A stretch of 64,000 nt of DNA, taken from Tatumella morbirosei (GTDB lineage Bacteria; Pseudomonadota; Gammaproteobacteria; Enterobacterales; Enterobacteriaceae). Location of the stretch: positions 248,001 through 312,000 of the forward strand of contig NZ_JPKR02000003.1 in NCBI RefSeq assembly GCF_000757425.2, read 5' to 3'. The notes under the pieces are model-generated. The model was not told where the DNA came from, ran no database searches, and was given only the letters and a program-made list of their open reading frames with translations. Below are positions 43,418 to 54,180 of this stretch, in pieces (position 1 is the first letter of the stretch; every line of letters starts with the position of its first letter). Made by a program: the position numbers and the translations under genes.

Positions 43418-44845
43418 TTACTGCTTAATTTGCGACTCTTTTAGATCAGAACCACCACCCATTACTTTATATAAAGTCATCAGGTTAACGTAATAGGCCT
43501 CCTGAGTGGTGACCAGACTGGTCCGTGCCGTATACAGCGTACGCTGTGCGGTTAATGCATTCAGGTAAGTATCAATCCCGTTACGATAACGTAAATCGGC
43601 AAGGTGATAATAGGTCTGAGAGGCGGACACATTTTTCCGTTGACGATCTAACTGCTCATCAATGGTTCCGCGTCGGGCCAGAGCATCAGCCACTTCTGAA
43701 AATGCAGTCTGAATAGTTTTCTCATAGGTGGCCACGTACAACTCTTTTTCAGCCTTGGTATATTTCAGGTAAGAGACATTATACCCGCCACTGAAGATGG
43801 GCAGAGATACCGAGGGGGCAAATGACCAGATCCCTGCGCCATTTTTAAACAATGAACTCAGTTCAGAACTACCAACACCTCCACTGGCGGTAAGAGAGAT
43901 GGAAGGGAAGAAGTTCGCCCTGGCCGCACCGATACTGGCATTTGCGGATCTAAGGTTATGTTCTGCTTCCAGAACATCCGGACGATTCTCCAGTACTTCA
44001 GAGGTAATTCCACCGGCAACGTCCCGCAATGCCTGACCTATCGACTCAATATCCTTAGGCAACAGTGTTTCCGGTACGCTTTGTCCCACCACCAGGTCCA
44101 GGGCATTTTTGTCCTGAGCCACCTCTGTGGTGTAACTGGCCACATCGGCCGCTGCAGACTGGTAGGTGGTTTCTGCGGCAGAAACATCCACCATCGATGC
44201 GGTACCGTGCTCCAGCTGTTTTTTCGTCACTTCCCATGACTGACGGGCACTTTCGGCAGTTTGTCTGGCAATCTCAAGATTACTACGATCTGCTGCCAGC
44301 ACCAGCCAGTAGTAGACGGTGTTATACAAAACCGTCAGTCGTGTACTGCGGGCGCCTTCCAGGGTACCTAAATACGTCTCATACTGTTCACGGGTCAGGC
44401 TCTGGTTTTTACCAAACAGATCCAGTTCAAAGGAACTTATGCTTCCTTCAGCACTATAACTGTTGGTGAGGGCAGTCTGGTTGCCTTCACCGGTTAATGC
44501 CCGTGATCTTGTGCCGCTTAGGCCGGCCGTCACTGTCGGGAACAGATAAGAACGTTCTTCACCGTACTGTGCGTGGGCTGCTTTTACACTCGCGACCGCT
44601 TCCCGTAAGTCACGGCTGCTGTTAAGAGACATAGCAACCACCTGGCGCAACTGATCATTCAGTATATAATCTCGCCAGGCCAGGGAGCGGTAGTTATTGG
44701 TACTGGTATCCTGCAGTGTTTTATACGCATCACCGGCCGGCATTTTGTTGCTGACTGCTCCGGCAGGACGATCATAGTGCGGATCCAGAGAAACACACCC
44801 AACCAGAAAGCAGGGTAAAAATAGCATTAAGGCTTTTGCTGACAT
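43418..44845 (-). CDS. Outer-membrane efflux channel, OprM/NodT type lipoprotein
   Basis: 475 residues. Signal with lipobox LPCFLVGC (Cys17), then two repeated coiled-coil halves of the TolC family (LSGTRSRALTGEG near 105, ENRPDVLEAEHNLRSANASIGAARANFFPSISLTASGG near 285, marked by ENRPDVLEAEHNLRSANASI). Forms the trimeric outer-membrane duct for the RND pump. AGGAG lies 6 bases before ATG 44845, and the pump's stop ends one base upstream. A longer frame beginning inside the pump gene is not supported. Confidence 0.92.
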   Translation of the reverse strand: MSAKALMLFLPCFLVGCVSLDPHYDRPAGAVSNKMPAGDAYKTLQDTSTNNYRSLAWRDYILNDQLRQVVAMSLNSSRDLREAVASVKAAHAQYGEERSYLFPTVTAGLSGTRSRALTGEGNQTALTNSYSAEGSISSFELDLFGKNQSLTREQYETYLGTLEGARSTRLTVLYNTVYYWLVLAADRSNLEIARQTAESARQSWEVTKKQLEHGTASMVDVSAAETTYQSAAADVASYTTEVAQDKNALDLVVGQSVPETLLPKDIESIGQALRDVAGGITSEVLENRPDVLEAEHNLRSANASIGAARANFFPSISLTASGGVGSSELSSLFKNGAGIWSFAPSVSLPIFSGGYNVSYLKYTKAEKELYVATYEKTIQTAFSEVADALARRGTIDEQLDRQRKNVSASQTYYHLADLRYRNGIDTYLNALTAQRTLYTARTSLVTTQEAYYVNLMTLYKVMGGGSDLKESQIKQ

Positions 44846-44846
44846 G

Positions 44847-47800
44847 TCATTCTCCTGCCTTATCAACAGCGGCTTGTGGTTCGTCATCATGCGGAAGGCC
44901 CGGAAAACGGCGACGCACTAAAACAAAGAACAGTGGCACAAAAAAGATGGCCAGTAATGTTGCCGTAATGGTTCCGCCGATGATGCCAGTACCAATTTCG
45001 ATTCGGCTGTTAGCGCCAGCTCCGGAAGAAATCGCCAGTGGGAATACCCCGGCGGTAAATGCCAGCGATGTCATAATGATCGGTCGCAGACGCATCACAG
45101 CGGCATGAACAGCGGCTTTTACCAGTCCTTCGCCTTTCTGGTAATTCTCTTCGGCAAACTCGACGATCAGAATGGCGTTTTTGGCAGACAGTCCGATGAT
45201 AGTCAGTAACGCAACCTGGAAGTAAACGTCATTTTCCAGACCACGAAGGGTTACCGACAGTAACGAGCCAAGTACTCCCAACGGGACAACCAACATGACT
45301 GAGAAGGAAATCGCCCAGCTTTCATACAGTGCTGCCAGGCACAGAAACACCACAATCAGTGAAATGGCATACAATGACATCGCCTGACCACCGGAAAGTT
45401 TCTCCTGATAGGACAATCCGCTCCATGAGAAAGTCGCGCCGGAAGGCAGTTTCGCCGCAAGTTTTTCCATGGCATTCATTGCTTCGCCGGAGCTTTGACC
45501 TGCAGCCGCAGACCCATCAATTTCATAAGAGGAGAGGCCGTTATAGCGAGACAGAACATCCGGACCATAGGTCCAGCGAGAACTGGAGAAGGCTGAGAAT
45601 GGCACCATAGTGGAATTGCCGGAACTATCTTCACCCCGTACGTACCAGCTGTCGATATCTTCAGGTTTGCTCCGGTACTGTTCATCGCCCTGCATATAGA
45701 CTTTCTTAACACGGCCTCGGTCAACGAAGTCATTGACATAAGCACCACCGATAGCATCGCCCAGCGTGGTATTGATATCACTAATTGTCAGCCCCAGTGC
45801 CTGTGCTTTCTGGTCATCAATATCTACCTGTAACTGAGGTAAGTCGGGCAGGGTGTTAGCACGTACCGAGCTCATTGCAGGATCTTTATTGGCTTCAGCA
45901 ATCAGCTGATTACGCCAGGCCAGTAACTGTTCACGGCTGGTTGCTCCGCGTCCCTGGAGTTCGAAAGTAAAGCCGTCAGACTGGCCAAGGCCCGATACAG
46001 ACGGCGGTGTCAGAACGAAAATCTGTGCATCACGAATAGAAGAGAGGTTTGCCATAGCCCTGGCAGCAATGGCATTCGCGGTATTCGCGGCACCCGGGCG
46101 ATCGCTCCAGTTTTTAAGAGCGATAAATCCGATACCGGCATTCTGACCACTGCCTGCGAAACTGAAACCATTGACCAGCATGCTGACGTTAACGTTATTT
46201 TTTTCCTTGGTGGCGAAGTACTGCTGCACCTGGCGACGAACTTCAGAGGTACGGTTATCCGTGGCTCCCGGTGCCAGCTGGTACTGCACCATAATATAAC
46301 CCTGATCTTCGGTCGGCAGAAAGCTGGTTGGCAGACGGGTATATAAGACAGCACATCCAATCACCAGTACGCCATAGACCAGCATATAACGCCATTTACC
46401 GGCGATGACACGACCAACACCATTCTGATAGCGCGCCTGAACCTTATCGTAACTCCGGTTAAACCAGCCAAAAAAGCCTTTCGAGCTGCTTTCATGGTTA
46501 TGAGGTTTAAGAATAGTGGCACACAGCGCAGGGGTCAGGGTCAGAGCCACAATGACCGAAAGCACCATTGAAGAGACGATAGTGATAGAAAACTGACGGT
46601 AAATAACTCCGGTAGAACCACTGAAGAAGGTCATTGGCAGGAATACCGCCGACAATACCATCGCAATCCCTATCAATGCGCCGGTGATTTCTTTCATCGA
46701 TTTTTGGGTAGCTTTCCGGGGGGACAGTCCTTCTTCGCGCATCACACGCTCAACGTTTTCGACTACCACGATGGCATCATCCACCAACAGCCCGATGGCC
46801 AGAACTACCCCGAACATCGTCAAGGTATTGATGGAATAGCCAAATACGGCTAATACGCCAAACGTGCCGAGTAAAACAACCGGTACCGCGATAGCAGGGA
46901 TTAAGGTGGTGCGGATGTTTTGCAGGAAAACAAACATCACGATAATCACCAGAATAATCGCCTCAACCAGGGTTTTGACCACTTCTTCGATGGAGATTTT
47001 GACGAAATCGGTACTGTCCATCGGATAAGCGACTTCATATCCTGCCGGCATGCTACTGCGGAAGGTTTCAACTGCCGCTTTAACTTTCTCTGCGGTGGTC
47101 AGGGCATTGGCTCCGGACGCAAGCTGAACCGCCATCCCTGAGGCCGGATGGCCGTTAGCCAGTACATTGGCACTGTAATCTTCATCGCCCATTTCGACGC
47201 GAGCCACATCACTCAGATGAACCAGAGACCCGTCAGTCTTGCTTTTCAGCACAATGTTACGGAACTGCTCCGGGGTTTGTAACCGGGAACGCGACTGAAC
47301 AGTAGCCACTAATTGCTGCTCTTTACTGGCAGGGAGTGAACCCAACTGCCCGGAAGAGACCTGAGTGTTCTGAGCTTCCAGCGCAGTCGCCACATCTGAG
47401 GGCATCAGAGAATATGAAGCCAGTTTGACCGGGTCGAGCCAGATGCGCATGGCATATTCACCACCAAACACCTGCACCGTTCCCACACCAGGTACACGGG
47501 CCAGTGTATCTTCCATATTACTGACCAGATAATCGGAAATATCAGAAGAGGTGCTTTTATCGGTTTTATCGTACAGAGCAAGAACCAACAGGAAGTCACT
47601 CTGGGCTTTTTCAACGGTCACACCCTGGTCGGTTACTGCAGTTGGCAGGCGGCTTTCAGCTTGCTGTACTTTGTTCTGTACCTGAACCTGGGCGATATCC
47701 GGGTCTGTTCCCTGCTGGAAAGTGACCTGAATTTCAACCTGCCCGGTTGAGGCTGTACTGGTGGAGCTAAAATAGAGCAACCCATCCAGCCCGGTTAATT

Positions 47801-48005
47801 GTTGTTCAATGACCTGAGTCACACTGCTTTCCAGTGTTGCAGCGGAGGCACCGGTATAGGTTGCCTGAATTCTGATCTGAGGTGGAGCAACATCCGGATA
47901 CTGGGCAATCGGCAGATTATTGATGCTCATTACCCCGAACATCATAATGCAGACTGCGATGACCCACGCAAAAACGGGGCGGCGAATAAAAAACTGAGCC
48001 AGCAT
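44847..48005 (-). CDS. RND efflux pump inner-membrane subunit (AcrB/MexB, HAE1 family)
   Basis: 1052 residues, standard HAE1 length. [20 protein letters not shown] opens TM1; [18 protein letters not shown] near 403 carries the paired Asp of the proton relay in TM4; [16 protein letters not shown] near 940 holds the relay Lys in TM10. A complete drug/proton antiporter that exports toxic organics. Middle gene of adaptor-pump-channel operon, 2 bp after the adaptor gene. Confidence 0.96.
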   Translation of the reverse strand: MLAQFFIRRPVFAWVIAVCIMMFGVMSINNLPIAQYPDVAPPQIRIQATYTGASAATLESSVTQVIEQQLTGLDGLLYFSSTSTASTGQVEIQVTFQQGTDPDIAQVQVQNKVQQAESRLPTAVTDQGVTVEKAQSDFLLVLALYDKTDKSTSSDISDYLVSNMEDTLARVPGVGTVQVFGGEYAMRIWLDPVKLASYSLMPSDVATALEAQNTQVSSGQLGSLPASKEQQLVATVQSRSRLQTPEQFRNIVLKSKTDGSLVHLSDVARVEMGDEDYSANVLANGHPASGMAVQLASGANALTTAEKVKAAVETFRSSMPAGYEVAYPMDSTDFVKISIEEVVKTLVEAIILVIIVMFVFLQNIRTTLIPAIAVPVVLLGTFGVLAVFGYSINTLTMFGVVLAIGLLVDDAIVVVENVERVMREEGLSPRKATQKSMKEITGALIGIAMVLSAVFLPMTFFSGSTGVIYRQFSITIVSSMVLSVIVALTLTPALCATILKPHNHESSSKGFFGWFNRSYDKVQARYQNGVGRVIAGKWRYMLVYGVLVIGCAVLYTRLPTSFLPTEDQGYIMVQYQLAPGATDNRTSEVRRQVQQYFATKEKNNVNVSMLVNGFSFAGSGQNAGIGFIALKNWSDRPGAANTANAIAARAMANLSSIRDAQIFVLTPPSVSGLGQSDGFTFELQGRGATSREQLLAWRNQLIAEANKDPAMSSVRANTLPDLPQLQVDIDDQKAQALGLTISDINTTLGDAIGGAYVNDFVDRGRVKKVYMQGDEQYRSKPEDIDSWYVRGEDSSGNSTMVPFSAFSSSRWTYGPDVLSRYNGLSSYEIDGSAAAGQSSGEAMNAMEKLAAKLPSGATFSWSGLSYQEKLSGGQAMSLYAISLIVVFLCLAALYESWAISFSVMLVVPLGVLGSLLSVTLRGLENDVYFQVALLTIIGLSAKNAILIVEFAEENYQKGEGLVKAAVHAAVMRLRPIIMTSLAFTAGVFPLAISSGAGANSRIEIGTGIIGGTITATLLAIFFVPLFFVLVRRRFPGLPHDDEPQAAVDKAGE

Positions 48006-48007
48006 AA

Positions 48008-49156
48008 TCAGTGGTCTCCGCTTGTCGCAGTGGTGGTATCTGGGTTCACTTCAACCGGTTTTACGGTCATTCCTGCCTGAACCTTTGCCGTACCCTGTAC
48101 GATCAACCGATCCCCGTTCTGCAGTCCGCTGTTAATCAGCCACTTATTGCCAATGACCTGAGTGGTTGAAACAGTGCGGTTCTCCACTTTATTGTCTGCA
48201 TCTACGACCAGCGCGGTGGCATCACCTTTGGCATCCCGGGTGATACCTTGCTGTGGCGCCAGGATGGCGTCCGTTTTAACGCCATTAGTCACACTGGCTC
48301 GCACATACATACCAGGTAACAGGATATGCTGAGGGTTGGGGAAAATAGCCCGCATGGTGACACTACCGGTGGATTCATCAACCGCAATCTCGGTCAGTTC
48401 CAGCTTTCCGGTCTGATTATAGGTCGAACCATCTTCCAGCTTCAGGGTGACCGGAACCGTATCTGTTTCCTGCTTGAGAGAACTTTTCTGTTGACGTAAT
48501 TTCAGCAATTGCATGCTGGACTGGGTCAGGTCGACATAAACCGGGTCGAGGGTACGGATGGTCGCCAACGCAGTGGACTGGCTGGCAGTCACCAGAGCCC
48601 CTGGTGTTACCGATGAGATACCAATCCGGCCGCTGATTGGCGCGGTAACCCGCGTATAGTTCAGATTAATACGGGCACTTTCTACCGCCGCCCGGTACTG
48701 CTCAACGGAAGCCACATTTTGCAGGTAAGTGGCCTCGGCGTCATCAGCATCCTGTTTCGAAACACCGTTTTCTTTCACCAGTGCGGCATAGCGTTGCGCT
48801 TTTAATTTGCTACTTTTGACCACGGCCTGTGCATATTTTAATTCGGCCACGGCCTGATCATAAGTGGCCTGATAGGTTGCCGGGTCAATCTGGTAAAGCA
48901 CCTGACCGGCCTTAACATCATCACCTTCGGTAAACAGCCGCTTTTGGATTATCCCTCCGACCTGAGGGATAACGGCTGAAACCATGGTACCAGTCACCCG
49001 GCCGGTAACATCACTATTAATATCCACAGGTTGCGTATGCAAAGTAGTTACGCCGACTTCAGTAATAGCTGCGGTATTCTGAGTAGTGCTACTCTGGTCG
49101 CAACCGGCACACAATAATACCAGCCCTGCGATAACACTGCGCTGAATTGACTTCAT
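48008..49156 (-). CDS. RND efflux periplasmic adaptor lipoprotein (AcrA/MexA type)
   Basis: 382 residues with lipobox LVLLCAGC (Cys19). Order of parts is lipoyl half-motif ([26 protein letters not shown] near 66, marked by [17 protein letters not shown]), alpha-helical hairpin, second lipoyl half ([20 protein letters not shown] near 163) and beta-barrel/membrane-proximal domains. Bridges the pump and the outer-membrane channel. A TGAACGTTCA palindrome 15 bp before the start is a possible TetR operator. Confidence 0.94.
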   Translation of the reverse strand: MKSIQRSVIAGLVLLCAGCDQSSTTQNTAAITEVGVTTLHTQPVDINSDVTGRVTGTMVSAVIPQVGGIIQKRLFTEGDDVKAGQVLYQIDPATYQATYDQAVAELKYAQAVVKSSKLKAQRYAALVKENGVSKQDADDAEATYLQNVASVEQYRAAVESARINLNYTRVTAPISGRIGISSVTPGALVTASQSTALATIRTLDPVYVDLTQSSMQLLKLRQQKSSLKQETDTVPVTLKLEDGSTYNQTGKLELTEIAVDESTGSVTMRAIFPNPQHILLPGMYVRASVTNGVKTDAILAPQQGITRDAKGDATALVVDADNKVENRTVSTTQVIGNKWLINSGLQNGDRLIVQGTAKVQAGMTVKPVEVNPDTTTATSGDH

Positions 49157-49170
49157 GATTAATCCTGTAG

Positions 49171-49180
49171 TGAACGTTCA
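49171..49180. promoter_or_regulatory. Palindrome upstream of the efflux operon, candidate TetR operator
   Basis: TGAACGTTCA is a perfect 10-bp inverted repeat, extendable to AGTGAACGTTCATT with one mismatch, 15 bp upstream of the adaptor gene. Two TetR regulators are encoded at the other end of the operon. Confidence 0.4.
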
Positions 49181-49448
49181 TTCCCACTGGGCAGATTAAC
49201 AAATCAACACATCTCTGTATGTCAGGAATATGAAAAAGAACCCATAAAATTCAGCGAATAGTGCAAAGAACAGAGTGACCCATCGTCCCGAAAGTGCCAG
49301 CAGACCGGCAATAAACACTAAGCTATCAGTGCAGGTATTGGCTATGAAATAAAATAAATCAATGATAACTATAGGTTTTAATTGGTGTTTTTGGTGGGCA
49401 GTAGAGGGGGATCTGCCCCCACCCGGGCAAACGTGATGGTAATAATGA

Positions 49449-50561
49449 TCAGTTGGTTGTCCAGTAGGTACCGTTTTCGGGTAGCGCTAAAAATTGCTGA
49501 TTCATCTCCTGTAAGGTGTGGGTGGGAGAAACATCCTGAAATAATGACGGATGAAAGGTGACGGCAAACTGTTCAACGGCCAGCAAATGCCAGGGGCTCA
49601 TATAGAAGTTCTGCCACAATGCCAGGGCATGATGGTTCTGAACTGCAGGCAGCAGGGCGAGTGTGGTGTTTTTGCTCAGCGCCACAGCAAAGGAAGCTTG
49701 TGCCTGTTGGGGCGTTACATCGGGCCCCAGTTGTAGCTGATCCGGATGATCCGGTCCGGACGAACCTGTCGCTATATAGATGTCTGGTTTTTCCACCAGC
49801 AAAGTTTCCGGGCTGATTTTTCCAAATACCGACGGGAAATGGCCGGCGGCGATATTGTCTCCCCCCGCGAAGGCCATCATATCCGCCAGGTTACCCTGAG
49901 CTACAGTGGTACAACAGTCTCTGTTACGATCCAGATGCAGTTGCAAAAACACCCGGGGTTTATGGCCGTGCCAGCCGGCCAGACGGTCATGAATCAGCTG
50001 CATATGCTGCTGATAAAACTTAATAAAACGTTCTGCTTTTGGCTGGTCATCCAGTGCCTCTCCCAGAGTTTGCAGGCTGTTGACAGTATTTGCCAAGGGT
50101 TTAACACGGAAGTCGAGAAAAATCACAGGGATATGTGCCGCAGTCAGTTGTGCTAATAACGATGAACTGTCCGGGGGCATTCGTGCATACACAGGCAGAA
50201 TGACCAGATCAGGTTTGAGTGAAATGATCTTTTCACTGTTAAGCTGTGAAAAATTAGAATTTCCAATCAGCGGAATATCTGCGATTTCCGGCCAGGCCTG
50301 CACATAGCGCTGCCAGGTCTGATGGTCAAGATTACGTAAATCTACCGGCCAGCCAACCACCCGTTTTGCCGGATTTCCTTCTTCAACCAGAGCCAGGGTA
50401 TAGAGCATACGGCTCTCACCCAGCACAATTCGTTGTGGGTTATCGGGGATAGTCACCTGCCGCTGCAGACTATCGGTGACAACCTTGCTCTGCGCGATAA
50501 AGGGCGTAATCAGCAGCACCGTGGCGGCAAGCAGATTTTTTCTGAAAACTGACATCAGCAT
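49449..50561 (-). CDS. Periplasmic iron/cobalamin-type substrate-binding protein (TroA/FepB fold)
   Basis: 370 residues. After a signal (LLAATVLLITPFIAQS) the protein begins with VVTDSLQRQVTIPDNPQRIVLG, typical of class III binding proteins, followed by EKIISLKPDLVILP near 123 and ETLLVEKPDIYIATGSSG near 265. Ligands of the class are ferric siderophores, heme, cobalamin or metal. No permease or ATPase gene is adjacent, so it must use transporter genes elsewhere or be an orphan. I start at 50561, where GGAA precedes the ATG by about 7-9 bases; a longer frame lacks signal-like sequence. Confidence 0.8.
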   Translation of the reverse strand: MLMSVFRKNLLAATVLLITPFIAQSKVVTDSLQRQVTIPDNPQRIVLGESRMLYTLALVEEGNPAKRVVGWPVDLRNLDHQTWQRYVQAWPEIADIPLIGNSNFSQLNSEKIISLKPDLVILPVYARMPPDSSSLLAQLTAAHIPVIFLDFRVKPLANTVNSLQTLGEALDDQPKAERFIKFYQQHMQLIHDRLAGWHGHKPRVFLQLHLDRNRDCCTTVAQGNLADMMAFAGGDNIAAGHFPSVFGKISPETLLVEKPDIYIATGSSGPDHPDQLQLGPDVTPQQAQASFAVALSKNTTLALLPAVQNHHALALWQNFYMSPWHLLAVEQFAVTFHPSLFQDVSPTHTLQEMNQQFLALPENGTYWTTN

Positions 50562-50828
50562 AATGGATTCCGGAATAACGGGGGCAACAGTATCAGGAAT
50601 AACATGGATGAAAACAATAGAGAAATGCGTCCCATTCTCCTTTGTATTGCCATCGGCATCTGCTATGTCCTCAGTTTTAGCAGCATAAAGAGCAATGACC
50701 TGGTATCTTGCAGGTCTGAGATGCATGTGGTAAGAAAAATGCTTTACGCGTAAAACACGTAACTAGTTATTATTTTCCGAAAATTCAAACAACAAACAAA
50801 GACTCATCTCCTCAAAGGACCCTGAAAA

Positions 50829-51746
50829 GTGCAGCCATCGACGCTTAACTGGAATGATTTACGGATTTTTTTAGAAGTCTATCGTGCTGGAAGTTTATCC
50901 GGAGCAGCCAGGCATTTAAGGATCGATGTTTCTACCGTAAGTCGCCGGATTGCAGGTCTGGAGAGGTCACTATCCGCGCCGGTATTTGAACGCCATCCAT
51001 CCGGATTAAAACTAACATTCAAAGGAAAGGAAATACTAACCAGTGTCGAAGCGATGGAATCACAGCTTCTGGCAACCGCCAGTTCCGGAGTGGCATCCTT
51101 AAATCAGCACCTAAAGGGGGAAGTCAGGATTGGTACTATGGAAGGTATAGCTTCTTTTTACCTGGCAAAAAAGCTCGCTGACTTTAGTCATCAATATCCT
51201 GAGTTGCATGTTGAGCTGATTACTTCGCCTCATCAGGTTCATGTTAATCGACGTGAAGCAGATGTATTTTTAAGTTTTTATCCTTATGAAGCGAAAGGGC
51301 TGGATATCATGCCTGTGGGTAAATTCAGATTGTATTTATATGCCTCTGGTGAATACATCCGCAATCACGGTATTCCTGCAAATAAAGAACAACTAAAACT
51401 GCATAAATTTGTCAGTTATATTGATGATTTAATTGAACTTGATACTGTACGCTGGCTGGATGAAATCATTACTGATCCACAAGTAGTATTCAGTTCAAGT
51501 AGCATGATTGCTCAGATGTTTGCTGCCAGCGGAGGATGTGGCCTGGTAATGTTACCTGACTTTATGCATGCAGAACGTTATGGCATGCAGAAAGTATTGG
51601 ATCAAACGCTATTTAGTGAACGTGTCATCTGGCTTTCTGTACATAAAGAGTTGCGTTTTTTGCCTAAAATTAAAACCGTTATCCATTTTCTGGTGGAATC
51701 TTTCAGGCAGGACTACCCAAATCCGCCAGGTATTACTATCGTCTGA
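50829..51746 (+). CDS. LysR-family transcriptional regulator
   Basis: 305 residues; the N-terminal FLEVYRAGSLSGAARHLRID and VSTVSRRIAGLERSL form the helix-turn-helix. GTG start with AAAGGACC upstream. It precedes, in the same direction, the DUF485/symporter/nitrilase genes, separated by 249 bp with palindromes, so it probably controls them. Confidence 0.88.
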   Translation: MQPSTLNWNDLRIFLEVYRAGSLSGAARHLRIDVSTVSRRIAGLERSLSAPVFERHPSGLKLTFKGKEILTSVEAMESQLLATASSGVASLNQHLKGEVRIGTMEGIASFYLAKKLADFSHQYPELHVELITSPHQVHVNRREADVFLSFYPYEAKGLDIMPVGKFRLYLYASGEYIRNHGIPANKEQLKLHKFVSYIDDLIELDTVRWLDEIITDPQVVFSSSSMIAQMFAASGGCGLVMLPDFMHAERYGMQKVLDQTLFSERVIWLSVHKELRFLPKIKTVIHFLVESFRQDYPNPPGITIV

Positions 51747-51907
51747 TTCTCTTATGCACCTCCGGGGTGCATATATATGTTGTCCTTATCGGTAAGTAGC
51801 TGTTCAATTAGCTTATCATTTCAGACCATCTTCCCCTCGTGTTCACTATTCATTTCTCCCACTGCCTCCTTTAATCATTTATTCACCAAAATAGTGCGAA
51901 TTTTCCT

Positions 51908-51940
51908 TTGCAAAAATGCAATGCCTTATGCGAAATCGCA
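51908..51940. promoter_or_regulatory. Paired palindromes upstream of the nitrilase operon
   Basis: TTGCA-N4-TGCAA (51908-51921) has the T-N11-A form of LysR sites; TGCGA-AA-TCGCA (51929-51940) is a second perfect inverted repeat. Both lie 56-88 bp before the DUF485 start and are likely binding sites of the adjacent LysR protein. Confidence 0.45.
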
Positions 51941-51995
51941 ACTTTTTAGCCCTAAAAAGCTCTGTTAATGTTCAAAAATTACCAAAGGGGGGGAT

Positions 51996-52316
51996 ATGAA
52001 TGACGTCATGGGCAGCAAAAAATTATCAGTGAATGATATCTATAACAGCCAACAATACCGACGGTATTCACGGCATAAACTCATCGTTATCTGGACATTA
52101 ATTGGAATTACTTTGGGGTTCTACTTTTCTGTCCCGGTACTTAATTTTCTGGCTCCCGGGATGATGAACTACCGGGTTACAGGTTCCCTAAATATCGGTC
52201 TGATTTGGGTAATTATGCAATATCCACTAGGCGGATTGATTGCCTGTTATTACGTAAAAAAAATGAGGCTACTGGATAATCACCAGTGGCCTGAATCACT
52301 CACTGACAGGTCGTGA
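51996..52316 (+). CDS. DUF485 membrane protein (YjcH-like)
   Basis: 106 residues with two membrane helices (LIVIWTLIGITLGFYFSV and LNIGLIWVIMQYPLGGLIACYYV, near 29 and 66; the latter marked by VIMQYPLGGLIACYY). DUF485 proteins accompany sodium:solute symporters such as acetate permease ActP, and the next gene is such a symporter, 6 bp downstream. A GGGGGGG run serves as ribosome site. Probably an accessory subunit of the porter. Confidence 0.85.
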   Translation: MNDVMGSKKLSVNDIYNSQQYRRYSRHKLIVIWTLIGITLGFYFSVPVLNFLAPGMMNYRVTGSLNIGLIWVIMQYPLGGLIACYYVKKMRLLDNHQWPESLTDRS

Positions 52317-52322
52317 TTTTAA

Positions 52323-54164
52323 ATGAAAGCTAAAACTATTTTATTGTCAGTTCTGCCTGCGGTCATTGCCTTTCCGGCATATGCAGCAGATAACGCTCTG
52401 GTGGATAACAGTCATAAAGGAATAACTTTTACTATATTCGCTGTTTTATTTCTTTTTTCACTGTCGGTGACCTGGTTGGCGTCCAAAAAGAATGCCACTG
52501 CCGGGGATTTTTATACTGCCGGTGGTGGTATCGGACCTGTTCAGAACGGGCTGGCTATTGCCGGAGATTACCTCTCGGCCGCCGCATTTCTTGGTGTTTC
52601 CGGATTGATAGCGCTGTATGGTTTTGACGGAGTCAGTTATATCGTCGGCTTTTTTATTGCTTTTATTCCGGTACTTATTCTTGTCGCAGAACCCTGCCGA
52701 CATCTTGGGAAGTTTACACTTGGTGATGTGCTGGCCTGGAGAAATTCGTTCAGATCCACCAAGACAGTCGCTGCGTTTTCCAGCGTGATTGTTGCTTTGT
52801 TTTATATGGTTCCTCAGATTGCCGGCGGAGCAGTGATAGTCAGGGCTCTCATTGGGATTCCCTATGAAATTTCCGTCGTCGCAGTTGGATTACTGATGAT
52901 GATTTACGTTGCGTTTGGGGGCATGCGCGCTACCACCACCGTGCAGGTGACTAAAGCAATATTACTTATCAGCTGTTGCTTTGTATTAGTGATACTGTCA
53001 TGGCTACCATTTGGTTTTAATGGTGTCAGCTTTATTAACCATATCACCAGCGATCCCCGAATTCAGCATTACGTTTTATCCTTGTTTCATAATTCATCAA
53101 TGACCCCGCAACAGGCCGGACAGCGTTTTCTGGAGCCGGGCTTATACCTGAAAAAACCGGTAGAGCAAATCTCACTGGGGTTAGCATTAGTACTGGGTAC
53201 TGCTGCAATGCCACATGTACTAATGCGATTTTTTGCAGTGCGCAGTGCGAATGATGCCAGAAAGTCGGTGCTATGGAGCATGTTATTTATTGGTGTTTGC
53301 CATCTGTTTATTGTGATTATTGGTTTTGCCTGTGCGCATTTTCTGGGCGCAGAAGCTATAAGGCACGCGGAAAAAGGTGGAAATCTCGCGGCACCTTTAC
53401 TTGCACAATATCTCGGCGGAGGGCCCGACAGTCTGGGCGGAAACTTCCTGTTAGCGCTGGTTTCAGCAATTTCATTCGCGACAATTGTTGCAGTCGTTGC
53501 AGGTTTGACTTTGGCTGCCGCATCGGCAATGGCACATGATGTTTATGTGGGAGTCATCAGGAATGAAAAAGCATCAGAAAAGGAGCAGGTTATCGCTGCC
53601 AGAATAGCCACGCTAATTATGGCTGTAGTCGCGGTTATCGCCGGCATTGCAGCCAAAGGTCAAAATGTGGCTTATCTTGTGGGGCTGGGATATGCCGTTG
53701 CAGCCTCTGCTAATTTACCGGCACTGATCCTGTCACTCTACTGGCGACGTTGTAATACCGCAGGCGTGGTAGCTGGCGTTGTGGGTGGCACTATATTGTC
53801 AATCGCCCTGGTGTTGGTGTCTCCAGGAATGAATTATCCACAGTTACAAAAACAACAATTGGTGAGTCAGCTCAGTTTGCTTGATAACCAGCAGAATCCT
53901 CCTGCAAAAAATCTGCAATTGCGTACTGAGTTGCAACATAAAATTGACGAAATTCCTGAAAACGCTACCAGCATTATTGGCCTGAAGAAACCACTTACTT
54001 CGTTAATTAATCCGGGAATTATCACCATACCTGCCGGATTTTTACTGGTAATCGTTTTTTCTCTGCTGTTCCGGGATGAACGTGCTCTTAACTTATGGCC
54101 TGAGCTCGCTGTTCGCAGGGACTTAGGAAGTCACATCCCGTCAGTCACTATTAATAATCGTTAA
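52323..54164 (+). CDS. Sodium:solute symporter, acetate permease (ActP)-like
   Basis: 613 residues, longer than E. coli ActP (about 549). It has a signal-like N-terminus (LPAVIAFPAYAAD), the SSS motif DFYTAGGGIGPVQNGLAIAGDYLSAAAFLG near 62 (marked by DFYTAGGGIGPVQNGLA), and about 13 membrane helices. Two insertions, near 255-285 and near 510-560, account for the extra length. It likely imports a short carboxylate for the downstream nitrilase, perhaps a cyano-acid. Preceded by its DUF485 partner. Confidence 0.88.
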   Translation: MKAKTILLSVLPAVIAFPAYAADNALVDNSHKGITFTIFAVLFLFSLSVTWLASKKNATAGDFYTAGGGIGPVQNGLAIAGDYLSAAAFLGVSGLIALYGFDGVSYIVGFFIAFIPVLILVAEPCRHLGKFTLGDVLAWRNSFRSTKTVAAFSSVIVALFYMVPQIAGGAVIVRALIGIPYEISVVAVGLLMMIYVAFGGMRATTTVQVTKAILLISCCFVLVILSWLPFGFNGVSFINHITSDPRIQHYVLSLFHNSSMTPQQAGQRFLEPGLYLKKPVEQISLGLALVLGTAAMPHVLMRFFAVRSANDARKSVLWSMLFIGVCHLFIVIIGFACAHFLGAEAIRHAEKGGNLAAPLLAQYLGGGPDSLGGNFLLALVSAISFATIVAVVAGLTLAAASAMAHDVYVGVIRNEKASEKEQVIAARIATLIMAVVAVIAGIAAKGQNVAYLVGLGYAVAASANLPALILSLYWRRCNTAGVVAGVVGGTILSIALVLVSPGMNYPQLQKQQLVSQLSLLDNQQNPPAKNLQLRTELQHKIDEIPENATSIIGLKKPLTSLINPGIITIPAGFLLVIVFSLLFRDERALNLWPELAVRRDLGSHIPSVTINNR

Positions 54165-54180
54165 TATCCTTGAGGAAAAA

